From: an uncultured Scytonema sp.
GTDB taxonomy: Bacteria; Cyanobacteriota; Cyanobacteriia; Cyanobacteriales; Nostocaceae
Length of the DNA: 64,000 nucleotides
Assembly (NCBI GenBank): GCA_937873135.1
Contig: CALMVQ010000161.1
Location: 27,418-91,417, forward strand
Reading direction: 5' to 3'
Below the pieces are notes generated by a model, which searched no databases, was not told the origin of the DNA, and worked only from the letters and a program-made list of their open reading frames with translations. The translations under genes were made by a program, and so were the position numbers. Positions within the stretch are counted from its first letter, which is position 1, and each line of letters begins with the position of its first letter. This document shows positions 45,974 to 54,387 of the stretch, piece by piece.

Positions 45974-46810
45974 ATGGAGACAAAAAACTGTATGAAGAAA
46001 TACTCAAGTTTAATTTGGAGTTATCAACTATTTTTCCTACCTTTAATATCTAGCTTTGTCCTCGTACCTACACCCAGTCAAGCTGTTACTTTTGCTCGCT
46101 CTGAAGGAGAATTCAATTTAACTAACATCAGTGAAAAACCTTTAGGAACTATAACTATCACTGATACCAATACCATTACCATTGCTAAAGATGGCATGGT
46201 GGATGCTTTTGCCCAAGCACAAGCAACTTTTCAGACTCATCCACCACAAGCATCCAATTCATCTTTAAGCGAAGCCCTTGGCGAAGGTAGAGATTACCTA
46301 GGAAATGCACAAAGTCAGGCTGTAGTTATCGCTAACTTTGCTGTGGATGCCAATAAATCTTTTTCTTTCGACTTCATATCAAATTTAAACCTGCAAACAT
46401 CAATAGACAATCTACCAGCAGAAAATGCAAGAGCAACGGGAGAGGAGTATTTCACATTAATCGACACTGATAATAACAGTGTTTTAGAGTTTTTTAACAT
46501 TAGAGGTAATTTAAACACTCTTGCCGATGATGATTTTATCGCATCGCAAAAAAGTAATAACGTAACTTTAAATAAACTACTGAGTACGTCTAATTTTGGA
46601 GGTCTTCAACAAGAAGCTACAGTTAACGTTCAAGGTTCGCTACAACGATTTTTTGCTAACAAAACAAATATAGCTTTAGTAGAAGTTAAGAGGAATCAGG
46701 CTACAGTTCAAGCGCCTGAACCGTCAACTAACTTGGCTTTACTGTGGTGTTGTAGTGTAATTAGCTTTGCAACTAGGGCTAAACGTAAAGTAAGTAGCTC
46801 AACATCATGA
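45974..46810 (+). CDS. PEP-CTERM-type secreted protein
   Basis: About 278 residues. The signal peptide (SYQLFFLPLISSFVLVPT, cleavage after SQA) is followed by a beta-rich extracellular region. The C-terminal sorting signal is PEPST, a hydrophobic stretch (NLALLWCCSVISFAT) and a basic end RAKRK. Exosortase would cut or anchor it. The start could also be ATG 45992 (MKKYSSLIW), which gives the cleanest signal peptide; the frame is open to 45878. PEP-CTERM proteins often go with exopolysaccharide, in keeping with the rest of the window. No exosortase gene is visible here. Confidence 0.7.
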   Translation: METKNCMKKYSSLIWSYQLFFLPLISSFVLVPTPSQAVTFARSEGEFNLTNISEKPLGTITITDTNTITIAKDGMVDAFAQAQATFQTHPPQASNSSLSEALGEGRDYLGNAQSQAVVIANFAVDANKSFSFDFISNLNLQTSIDNLPAENARATGEEYFTLIDTDNNSVLEFFNIRGNLNTLADDDFIASQKSNNVTLNKLLSTSNFGGLQQEATVNVQGSLQRFFANKTNIALVEVKRNQATVQAPEPSTNLALLWCCSVISFATRAKRKVSSSTS

Positions 46811-46836
46811 ATCAGTTAATAGCTACAGTCAACAAT

Positions 46837-46908
46837 CCACGGCTAAAAGCCGCATGGCGTAGGGACTACTTCTTGAAGGTGAGCAAACGCAGTGTTGGGT
46901 TTGCTCAC
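46837..46908 (+). repeat. Two adjacent hairpins after the PEP-CTERM gene
   Basis: CCACGGC-TAAAA-GCCGCATGG (about 46839) resembles the end hairpin of IS200/IS605-type elements. GTGAGCAAAC (46879-46888) pairs exactly with GTTTGCTCAC (46899-46908). Neither has a T-run. Confidence 0.45.
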
Positions 46909-46961
46909 TGATTGTAAGAATTCAGCACACATTCGTCAGAATTCAGAATTTATCAGGAGTC

Positions 46962-47070
46962 ATACCATTTCACGAAAATCTTGATACAATTCGCTCAAGA
47001 ACTGCTCAAGAACTGCATCCCCTGCATCCCCTGCTTGCCTAAATGTATCAACTTTAAAGTGAAACGGTAT
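46962..47070. repeat. 109-bp MITE-like element with internal tandem repeats
   Basis: Imperfect ends ATACCATTTCACGAAAATC (46962) and TAAAGTGAAACGGTAT (47055) can pair over about 26 bp. The interior has GCTCAAGAACT twice in a row (46993-47014) and GCATCCCCT twice (47015-47032). Confidence 0.6.
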
Positions 47071-47124
47071 TACGGTGTGCCTTGGAACCCCCTTTCCTAA
47101 GCTTAGTCCGGGACTCCAGGATAT

Positions 47125-47185
47125 TGAAGAATTGGCTTAGTCTTCAAGAATCCCACGCCTAGAAGGCATGGGAGTGTCAAACGGG
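47125..47185 (+). mobile_element. Solo right-end-like hairpin of an IS200/IS605-type element
   Basis: GAATCCCACGCC, loop TAGAA, then GGCATGGGAGTGTCAA (47149-47180) has the look of the subterminal hairpin and end of TnpB-carrying IS605-family elements in cyanobacteria. No transposase or tnpB remains in this window, so it would be a relic. The call rests on my memory of such ends. Confidence 0.4.
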
Positions 47186-47417
47186 CAACATCTTACCAAG
47201 TGTTCAGCAAATCCCTCAAACTCACCCGGTATGATAGAGAATAGACCTCTTGAAAAGTGCGAAAGTAACTTTTACACTGTTGTCGGAAAAGGTGTGCAGA
47301 TGGAAAGGAAAAGGAAAAAACAATCGCTTTGACCCAACTGACTTACCCTTTGCCTCAATAAATACAAGAAGTCTGATCAACAGCCAAATTCAGTAAGAGG
47401 AAGGCAGGCAGAACACT

Positions 47418-48377
47418 GTGCAGATAACTTTCTTAGGGACGAGTTCCGGTGTACCCACGCGATCGCGCAATGTTTCCAGTGTCGCCCTGAGATTACCCCA
47501 AAGGGCAGAGATGTGGTTGTTCGACTGTGGCGAAGGTACTCAGCATCAAATTCTCCGGAGTGACTTGAAAATCAGTCAACTCTCCCGAATTTTTATCACG
47601 CACATGCACGGCGATCACATCTTTGGGTTGATGGGTCTTCTGGCAAGCTGCGGTTTGGCTGGTAATGTACAACGTGTTGACATATACGGTCCGCCCGGAT
47701 TAAATGAATACCTGCAAGCAGGGTCGCGTTATTCCCACACGCACTTTTCCTACCCTGTCAAAGTTCACGCCATCCGTCCGGGAATTATTTACGAAGACGA
47801 TGAATTCACTGTTACCTGTGGTTTTTTGCATCACCGCATTACTGCTTTTGGCTATCGCGTGGCGGAAAAAGACCGACCAGGACGCTTTGATATAGAAAAA
47901 GCCAAGATATTGCAAATCCCTCCCGGTCGCGTTTACGGTCAACTCAAGCGCGGTGAAACAGTCACCCTCAGTGATGGGCGAGTGATCGATGGCACCCAAT
48001 TATGTGGACCAACAGAGATTGGACGTAAGATTGCTTATTGTACAGACACAGTTTATTGTGACGGCGCAGTGGAATTGGCACAGGATGCAGATGTGTTAAT
48101 TCACGAAGCGACTTTTGCCCACCAAGATGCAGACATGGCTTTTCAGCGGTTGCATTCCACAACGACAATGGCAGCGCAAACAGCTTTAGCTGCTGGAGCG
48201 CATCAATTGATTATGACTCATTTTAGTCCGCGCTACAGTCCGGCAAATTCTTTGGATTTAAAGGATCTCCTTCAAGAAGGTCGTGCTATTTTTCCCAATA
48301 CAGATATGGCTTACGATTTCATGACATATGAAGTCCCCAGGCGGCGAGAGAAGGAGTTATCTGTAGCCAAGATTTAG
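47418..48377 (+). CDS. rnz: Ribonuclease Z
   Basis: tRNA 3'-end endonuclease, 319 residues. It is a metallo-beta-lactamase fold protein beginning MQITFLGTSSGVPT (GTG start). The zinc site is THMHGDHIFGLMG near residue 64. The later metal ligands are in CDTVYCDG (about 212) and ADVLIHEATF, and the last histidine is in IMTHFSPRYS near 270. Length and motif spacing are those of bacterial RNase Z. A degenerate duplicate of its 3' third lies at 45346-45436. Confidence 0.93.
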   Translation: MQITFLGTSSGVPTRSRNVSSVALRLPQRAEMWLFDCGEGTQHQILRSDLKISQLSRIFITHMHGDHIFGLMGLLASCGLAGNVQRVDIYGPPGLNEYLQAGSRYSHTHFSYPVKVHAIRPGIIYEDDEFTVTCGFLHHRITAFGYRVAEKDRPGRFDIEKAKILQIPPGRVYGQLKRGETVTLSDGRVIDGTQLCGPTEIGRKIAYCTDTVYCDGAVELAQDADVLIHEATFAHQDADMAFQRLHSTTTMAAQTALAAGAHQLIMTHFSPRYSPANSLDLKDLLQEGRAIFPNTDMAYDFMTYEVPRRREKELSVAKI

Positions 48378-49500
48378 ACATGACCTGCACTCTAATTCGT
48401 CGCTGTTAAACCTGGCACCTTGGCGTGCTGTGGGAAGACCTGGCTTCGAGCAGTTGCATCTCGTTCCAGTTATGGAACGAGATGGCTTACGAGTACGCGC
48501 CAAATTGCGAAACACGACAGATAATCGACTTTACCTTTAGTAACAAAAAGGGAAAAAATTAGCCCTTATCTTAGAACCTATGCGATTACTCTTACCCTGA
48601 GTGCCATTCGACTCAGACCGTTTATTTAAATTTAGGCTAAAAATTCACAATTTCAGAAACCCAGTTTCTCCACTTTCACAAATCATTTATAGCAATACAT
48701 ATTATCCGTAAATTATTTTTAAAATTTACAATATCTTTAATTTTGATATGCAACTTTTTCAAAGGTTTTGTCTTTTATTCAGTAAATAAAAACACAAGTA
48801 TATAGGTCTTGCCAAACTTCTTCAAAGATGTTAAGCAGTTAATAATCAAAAAAACTACACAATTTTACGAAGAAATACCAAAAGCGTTATTTGTGATCAA
48901 CTAGCAAAATTTTTACTACCATCAAATGAGAAATCAATTCTTGATTGCTTTGATTTTCTACCCCCACAAGAAGGTTTAATTTTTTTATCGTATAAAAGTT
49001 GATTTTATTTTAAATATCGAGTCTTTTTCTATACTAGATTTCTGTATTTTCAATAATTAAAAATGGATATATTTTTTTTGCTCTAATAAAAATATTATTT
49101 TGAAACACTCATTCATGAAAATGTAACCACTGTATAAAAGCAGATATGTCAGCTATTGAGGATATAGTAAAGATTAATAAAAAAGGTTGACTATCTCAAG
49201 TAATATTGTCACATTAAGTTGAAATGAATTGGATTTTTGTGTCAGCATATTTGGTAAATGATAAGTGTTTTAGGAGAACATTAATTACAACATGGATATG
49301 AATAGAGTAATCGTATGACAAAGGTAGGCAAAATATTTTACAAACACTACTTAGTTAGACATATATAGTGCGTGATAGTTGAAAAAAAGGGCATTGGGAT
49401 TTACGGTTCGTGATAATTACCTATGACCCATTAGCAACCCTAACTATATAACTAGCAACTTACCTTACATAGTGTGGTTCAGTAATAGAGGAATTTGATA
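48378..49500. other. 1.1-kb AT-rich intergenic region
   Basis: No gene. CATCTCGTTCC (48457-48467) pairs with GGAACGAGATG (48474-48484), a dispersed-type hairpin after the RNase Z gene. From 48650 to 49250 the DNA is very AT-rich with no structure I can name. It must hold the promoter of the polysaccharide kinase gene. Confidence 0.4.
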
Positions 49501-51771
49501 GTGGCTGATATTGGTCTGTATCGAGGGGAACTGGTTATTACCTCTTCAAAAAGTGCGGTGGACATTAAACAAATCTCTACAATTCTGCTTCGCCGACGCT
49601 TGCAAATACTGGGTGTTTCTTGTGCAGTCTTGTCGGTGGCAAGCCTTTTAGCTTCAATGGCAAAACCGACATACCGAAGTTCCATGCAGATTTTGGTGAG
49701 TTCTCACCCGATAGATAATCAAGTCAGTGTAGACAGTGAGTTAACTGACTCCAATGTTGATGTTGACTACGCTACTCAGTTGAAACTGATGCTAAGTAGT
49801 TCTCAAATGATACATAAAGCTGTAGATTTGCTTCGTTCAGAGTATCCAGATATTACAGTAGAAGAAATCAAAGGTAAGGGTAAACAAGGATCTCTAGTTG
49901 TAAATTTAGTACAGAGTCATAAAGGAATTAACAAGATTCCCAATCAAGTATTCGAGGTGTCTTTCAAAGACGACGACGCTGTTAAAACACGAAAAGTTCT
50001 TCAAGTTCTACAAAAGGTCTACCGAGACTATAACATAGAGCAACAAAGGGAGCGTATTTCTCAAGGGCTTGCTTTCGTTAACGAACAACTGCCTAAAGTT
50101 AAAGAGCAGATGGATCAAGCTCAGAAACAATTGGAACAGTTTCGTAAGAGATATAACTTGCTAGATCCAGAAGTTCAGGGAAAAATGCTTCTACAGTCTC
50201 TTGCTGATATCAAAAAACAGCTACAAATTACTCGTGCACAGCTTCAAGATGTCAAGGCTCGTTCCAATAACATACAGCAAGAACTGGCATTGTCTTCTCA
50301 AAAAGTACTTGCTTCTTCTAGTGTGAATCAGCCAAATCGCTATCAAACATTACTTGGGGAGATTCAAAAGACTGAGATGGCTTTGGTTCAAGAGCAAAAG
50401 CGCTATACAGACGACTCTCCAGCAGTACAAAAACTCATCAAGCAGCGCCAGACGCAAGTGGCTCTGTTGCGAGAAGAGGTTGCTCAACCGCAAACTGACT
50501 CTGTGCAACTGACACCACAAGTTTTTCTCACCTCTGGTTCCCCAAACAATTTCACGGCAGTTGTATCATCGGGATTTTCAACAGCTAGTTCACTGAACAA
50601 TTTGAGCCAGCAAACGAATGTGACGACTCCACTGACACAAGGGCAAATCACAGGGGTTGACTTGAAGTTGGTGTTCGAGTTAACCAAGGTGCAGACTGCT
50701 GTTTTGGGACTTCGTGCTAATGAAAAGAGTCTCGCTGAGTCGGAAGAGCAAATCCGTTCAGAACTTAGTCAATACCCCAGCTTAATTGCAAAGTACAATA
50801 GTCTGCTGCCTGCGGTGGAAACCAATCGCAAAACACTCGATCAACTTATGGCAACGCAACAATCTTTAGGACTCAAGATTGCTCAAACTAGGTTTGGTTG
50901 GCAAATATTGGAAGAACCCCAATCGGGAGTTTATGTGGGTAGTAGCAGATTGTTATTTTTACTTGGGGGAGCAGTTATTGGACCGATTTTAGGTGTTGCA
51001 GTAGCGTTAATGTGGGAAATGTCCCATGACGCTATTTATTCTGCCCGAGATATACACAGATTGACAAATCTTCGGTTACTGGGAACAGTTCCGAAACTAC
51101 CACAGTGCCGTCCAAAAAAGAGGGTTTTTGGTAGGCGGCATCAAGCTGACTCGCCAGACATTTACTCCTGTTTGCCCTCTGATGAAACACTGGATATAGC
51201 GTACCAAAACATTCAAATATTAAAATCTTCCTTACCCTTCAAGTCTCTAATGTTAACTTCAGCACTTGCAGGGGAAGGTAAGTCAACTGTAGCGCTGGGG
51301 TTTGCGGTTAGTGCAACTCGAATGCATCAAAGGGTACTCCTGATTGATGCCAACTTGCGATCGCCTCACTTGCACAAAATTTTGGAGCTTTCCAATGATT
51401 GGGGACTCTCCCTATTATTGATCGATGAAAAAAATACTCCTCTCCAAGAATACATCCAACCTATTCACCCCTCCCTAGATGTTTTGACTGCTGGACCCAT
51501 ATCAGACGATCCGATCAAGCTACTGAGTTCTGGACGGATGAAAGAACTGCTCGAACTTTTTGAGCAAACTTATGATATCGTGCTGATTGACGCTCCTGCC
51601 ATTTTAGATTCAGTCGATGCTAGGATTATGGCATCCGTATCCAATGCGATCGTCATGGTTGGGCGCATGGGATTGGTAACCCGAACAGCCCTTGCTCAAT
51701 CTACAGAAACCTTGAACAAGTTAAATTTGATTGGGATTGTTGCTAATGAAACCAGCAATTCGACTAAATAG
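49501..51771 (+). CDS. Wzc-like polysaccharide co-polymerase / BY-kinase
   Basis: About 756 residues that set chain length and drive export of surface polysaccharide. A Wzz domain with two membrane helices (about 35-55 and 485-505) encloses a periplasmic coiled coil, about 170-280. The cytoplasmic kinase has Walker A (GEGKST, about 591-596), Walker A' (LLIDANLRSP, near 613) and Walker B (DIVLIDAPA, near 692). The tail ends VANETSNSTK without the usual tyrosine cluster. GTG 49501 is chosen because AGAGGA sits eight bases upstream; TTG 49495 is too close to it. It probably serves the glycosyltransferase region at 1-20 kb. Confidence 0.88.
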   Translation: MADIGLYRGELVITSSKSAVDIKQISTILLRRRLQILGVSCAVLSVASLLASMAKPTYRSSMQILVSSHPIDNQVSVDSELTDSNVDVDYATQLKLMLSSSQMIHKAVDLLRSEYPDITVEEIKGKGKQGSLVVNLVQSHKGINKIPNQVFEVSFKDDDAVKTRKVLQVLQKVYRDYNIEQQRERISQGLAFVNEQLPKVKEQMDQAQKQLEQFRKRYNLLDPEVQGKMLLQSLADIKKQLQITRAQLQDVKARSNNIQQELALSSQKVLASSSVNQPNRYQTLLGEIQKTEMALVQEQKRYTDDSPAVQKLIKQRQTQVALLREEVAQPQTDSVQLTPQVFLTSGSPNNFTAVVSSGFSTASSLNNLSQQTNVTTPLTQGQITGVDLKLVFELTKVQTAVLGLRANEKSLAESEEQIRSELSQYPSLIAKYNSLLPAVETNRKTLDQLMATQQSLGLKIAQTRFGWQILEEPQSGVYVGSSRLLFLLGGAVIGPILGVAVALMWEMSHDAIYSARDIHRLTNLRLLGTVPKLPQCRPKKRVFGRRHQADSPDIYSCLPSDETLDIAYQNIQILKSSLPFKSLMLTSALAGEGKSTVALGFAVSATRMHQRVLLIDANLRSPHLHKILELSNDWGLSLLLIDEKNTPLQEYIQPIHPSLDVLTAGPISDDPIKLLSSGRMKELLELFEQTYDIVLIDAPAILDSVDARIMASVSNAIVMVGRMGLVTRTALAQSTETLNKLNLIGIVANETSNSTK

Positions 51772-51799
51772 CTTTTACTGTTTAGCGGTCGCCATCAGT

Positions 51800-51880
51800 A
51801 GCAAGCAAGCTAAGTAAGTCGGCATAAATAAATGAAAGTTTGTAGTAAGTGCTAAAGCGCTGAAGCGCTTACTACAAGCC
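51800..51880. repeat. Dispersed hairpin repeat after the kinase gene
   Basis: TTGTAGTAAGTGCT (51840-51853) pairs with AGCGCTTACTACAA (51864-51877) with one G-U wobble. It is preceded by CTAAGTAAGTCGGCATAAATA, a word also near 43244. Confidence 0.6.
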
Positions 51881-51902
51881 TTAGATACCTTAGTTAGGGT
51901 AT

Positions 51903-51933
51903 CTGGCACTTCATAGTGGACACATGGTATAAT
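51903..51933 (+). promoter_or_regulatory. Candidate promoter of a small RNA
   Basis: A perfect -10 hexamer TATAAT lies at 51928-51933. The best -35 is CTGGCA at 51903, four of six matches with 19-bp spacing. No coding frame follows; a strong terminator begins 43 bp after the -10. Confidence 0.4.
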
Positions 51934-51939
51934 TTATGT

Positions 51940-52014
51940 CATTATGGGAGCTTGTTCTGTGCATAATTTTCGTTGCCACGTAGACTACTGCCATAAAGTC
52001 TACGTGGTTTTTTT
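51940..52014 (+). ncRNA. Candidate ~75-nt small RNA
   Basis: Bounded by a TATAAT box seven bases upstream and an intrinsic terminator at 51976-52014. It has no open frame of note and no similarity to small RNAs I can recall. The start is an estimate from the -10 position. Confidence 0.4.
51976..52014 (+). terminator. Strong intrinsic terminator
   Basis: CCACGTAGACT (51976-51986) is exactly complementary to AGTCTACGTGG (51997-52007), with a 10-nt loop and seven T directly after. It is the cleanest terminator in the window. It is over 200 bp beyond the kinase stop, so it more likely ends a separate short transcript. Confidence 0.75.
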
Positions 52015-52179
52015 ATGAAAAGAATTGATAGCTAAAAGTTGAATGCTGACCTGGCTCCTCCAAATATTACTTTCAAAGCTGAGTGCTGAAAATTAAACAG
52101 CAGAATCACGCAGAAGATAGAGGCATTAGCCCACCTTATTTCTTTATCTTCAACAATGTATGGAAAAATATTTTTGACA

Positions 52180-52192
52180 GGAGGCAGCTATC
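52180..52192 (+). promoter_or_regulatory. Ribosome-binding site pointing to an ATC start codon
   Basis: GGAGG, five bases, then ATC. No standard start codon exists in this frame between the upstream TGA (52175) and TTG 52256, while the residues between read as protein. Confidence 0.45.
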
Positions 52193-53398
52193 ACTACTCA
52201 ACTTTCCTCTAATATCCTCATCCCCGAATGGCAGAATTCAGCTATTGCCCAAGCCTTGGTAAATACGGCAGAAATTTCTAGGTATTGTGCAGCAAATGCC
52301 AATACAATAGATAAAAATGGCGCTTTTCCCGAAAGCGAGTTTGAGCTAATTGCACGAGCTGGTTTGTTAGCTGCACCTCTCCACCGCAACTTAGGTGGGT
52401 GGGGAGCGGGAATTGATGCAGGTGTCATTTACGAACTGCTCATGGTTCTCAAGCAGATAGGACGTGGAAATCTCGCAGTCGGTCGAATTTATGAAGGGCA
52501 CGTCAATGCCCTGCAACTGATTCAAACATTTGGGACTACTGAACAAATTGAAGCATACGCTCTTGATGCAAGAGAGCGTCACAAAATCTTTGGCGTCTGG
52601 AATGCCGAAGCATCTGATGGTGTTAAAATTATTCCCCAAGATAATGGCCGCTATCGGCTGTCCGGTTGTAAAACCTTTTGTTCTGGCGGTGGTTACGTTG
52701 AGCGTCCGTTTGTTAACGGAGCATTACCCGATGGTAGTTGGCAGATGTGCGTTGTGCCAATGGATGAAGTGAAGACAGTGAGCGATCCCCATTGGTGGCA
52801 ACCTGCCGGGATGCGGGCAACTGCCAGTTATAAAGTCGATTTTAGTGGCGTTGAATTAGAGGAATCTGCTTTAATCGGTAAACCGGGAGATTACTTCCGA
52901 CAGCCTTGGTTAACCGCAGGAGTGATTCGGTTTGCAGCAGTGCAACTGGGTGGGGCAGAAGCACTGTTTGATGCAACTCGCCAGTACCTTCATTCCTTAG
53001 AGTATACAAACGACCCTTATCAACAAGAAAGAATTGGCAGAATGGCGATCGCTATCGAAAGCGGTAATCTCTGGTTGCGGGGTGCAGCGGATAAAGTTGC
53101 CGCTTATGCTCCTGTTTTTGGTGGCTATCCCACAGTTACCAACACACAGGTAGACAGAATAGTGGCTTATACCAACATGGTAAGGACGGCAATTGAACAA
53201 ATCTGTATAGATGTGATGCAGCATTGCGAGCGCTGTGTTGGCACTCGTGGTTTGCTACCGCCAAATCCTATAGAGCGAGTGATCCGAGATTTAACGCTGT
53301 ACTTGCGACAACCAGCTTTTGATGCGGCGCTCTCCAATGCAGGAAAATACGCCCTAGCTCAAACTAGTCCTGTTGACATACTATGGTGTGATGAATAA
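52190..53398 (+). CDS. Acyl-CoA dehydrogenase-like protein
   Basis: About 402 residues of acyl-CoA dehydrogenase fold (flavoprotein oxidising acyl chains). Seen are an N-terminal helical domain (FPESEFELIARAGLLAAPLH), the middle beta domain (GVWNAEASDGVKIIP, then RLSGCKTFCSGGGYVERPF) and a C-terminal helical bundle. The frame is open from 52178 with no ATG, GTG or TTG before TTG 52256. GGAGG at 52180-52184 points to ATC 52190 as the start, giving ITTQLSSNILIPEW. It overlaps the PIG-L gene by eight bases, so the two are co-translated. The divergent type and context suggest a biosynthetic rather than fatty-acid-degradation role. Confidence 0.75.
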   Translation: MTTQLSSNILIPEWQNSAIAQALVNTAEISRYCAANANTIDKNGAFPESEFELIARAGLLAAPLHRNLGGWGAGIDAGVIYELLMVLKQIGRGNLAVGRIYEGHVNALQLIQTFGTTEQIEAYALDARERHKIFGVWNAEASDGVKIIPQDNGRYRLSGCKTFCSGGGYVERPFVNGALPDGSWQMCVVPMDEVKTVSDPHWWQPAGMRATASYKVDFSGVELEESALIGKPGDYFRQPWLTAGVIRFAAVQLGGAEALFDATRQYLHSLEYTNDPYQQERIGRMAIAIESGNLWLRGAADKVAAYAPVFGGYPTVTNTQVDRIVAYTNMVRTAIEQICIDVMQHCERCVGTRGLLPPNPIERVIRDLTLYLRQPAFDAALSNAGKYALAQTSPVDILWCDE

Positions 53399-54218
53399 CC
53401 AGGTTACTGCTACATTACCGCTCAGCGATCCCACTGCTTTGCCCTTACGATCAGTCAAGGAAATTGCCCAAAGCAAAGTCGTTGTCATCGCACCTCACCC
53501 AGATGACGAGACATTGGGATGTGGTGGTGCGATCGCCCTCTTGCGTTTTCTCGGCTGCGATGTCCGTGTCTTAGTCATGAGTGATGGTACACTTTCGCAC
53601 CCTCGTTCTCAGAAGTTTCCCTCTTCAGTGCTGCGTTCTCTACGTGAAAGTGAAACACTATCAGCTTTGAAAATACTTGGAGTACATGCGAGTGCCGTTA
53701 CCTTCCTCGGCTTGAAAGATGGATCAGTCCCGCTCCTGAATTCTCCACTCAAAAGCAGTGCCGTAGTTGCTTGTCGTAATTATCTCGCAGAAATAGCACC
53801 GCAAACGATCTTTTTACCGTGGCGCTACGACCCGCATCCAGATCATCGTGCTTCTTGGAACTTAATTTATACAGCCTTGAGGGAAATGTCACTCTCACCC
53901 CGATTAATTGAGTATCCTATCTGGGATTGGGATGAAGAGCAACAAGGAACAGGGGTAGGTGCAGGAGAGGGAGATAGGGAGAGTGGGGGCAAATTTGAAG
54001 AAAATTCCCCTATTCCCCCTCAAGTCATCGGTTGGCGGCTTGATATTGAGACGATGTTGGAGTTGAAAAACTCTGCGATCGCCGCTTATCGTTCTCAAAC
54101 CACTAACCTAATTGATGATGATCCCGAAGGCTTCCGTTTGACACCAGAGATGCTGTTAAACTTTACCCGTCCTTGGGAAGTCTACTTAGAAGTCAAGACT
54201 GCTGATAGCTGTTGCTGA
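53391..54218 (+). CDS. PIG-L family deacetylase
   Basis: About 275 residues. The zinc motif HPDDE lies in VIAPHPDDETLGCGGAIAL near 37-55, the GLKDG block follows, and the second metal histidine is in DPHPDHRASW. PIG-L (LmbE-like) enzymes remove N-acetyl groups from GlcNAc-containing conjugates. A glycine/glutamate-rich insert (about 187-207) is low-complexity. The ATG at 53391 lies inside the end of the dehydrogenase gene, an eight-base overlap; the frame is open a little further upstream. With the next gene it suggests deacetylation then methylation of an amino sugar. Confidence 0.87.
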   Translation: MNNQVTATLPLSDPTALPLRSVKEIAQSKVVVIAPHPDDETLGCGGAIALLRFLGCDVRVLVMSDGTLSHPRSQKFPSSVLRSLRESETLSALKILGVHASAVTFLGLKDGSVPLLNSPLKSSAVVACRNYLAEIAPQTIFLPWRYDPHPDHRASWNLIYTALREMSLSPRLIEYPIWDWDEEQQGTGVGAGEGDRESGGKFEENSPIPPQVIGWRLDIETMLELKNSAIAAYRSQTTNLIDDDPEGFRLTPEMLLNFTRPWEVYLEVKTADSCC

Positions 54219-54239
54219 GAATAGCGAATAGGCCGATCA

Positions 54240-54300
54240 CAAACTCTACGAATTAACTCTTGGCGCTCTTGGCGTCTTGGCGGTTAAATAAATTAAGCTT
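54240..54300. repeat. Short TTGGCG-type tandem repeat
   Basis: CTCTTGGCG and related words occur three times at 54259-54283, ending GGCGGTTA. The same words flank the repeat at 58610-58665. Confidence 0.45.
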
Positions 54301-54387
54301 TTTGATCATCTTTGTCTAAGTCCTGTCGAATAAATATTACCAAATCCTTTTCATCCAAATGAATTTTGCTCGTACTTATTTAATAGA

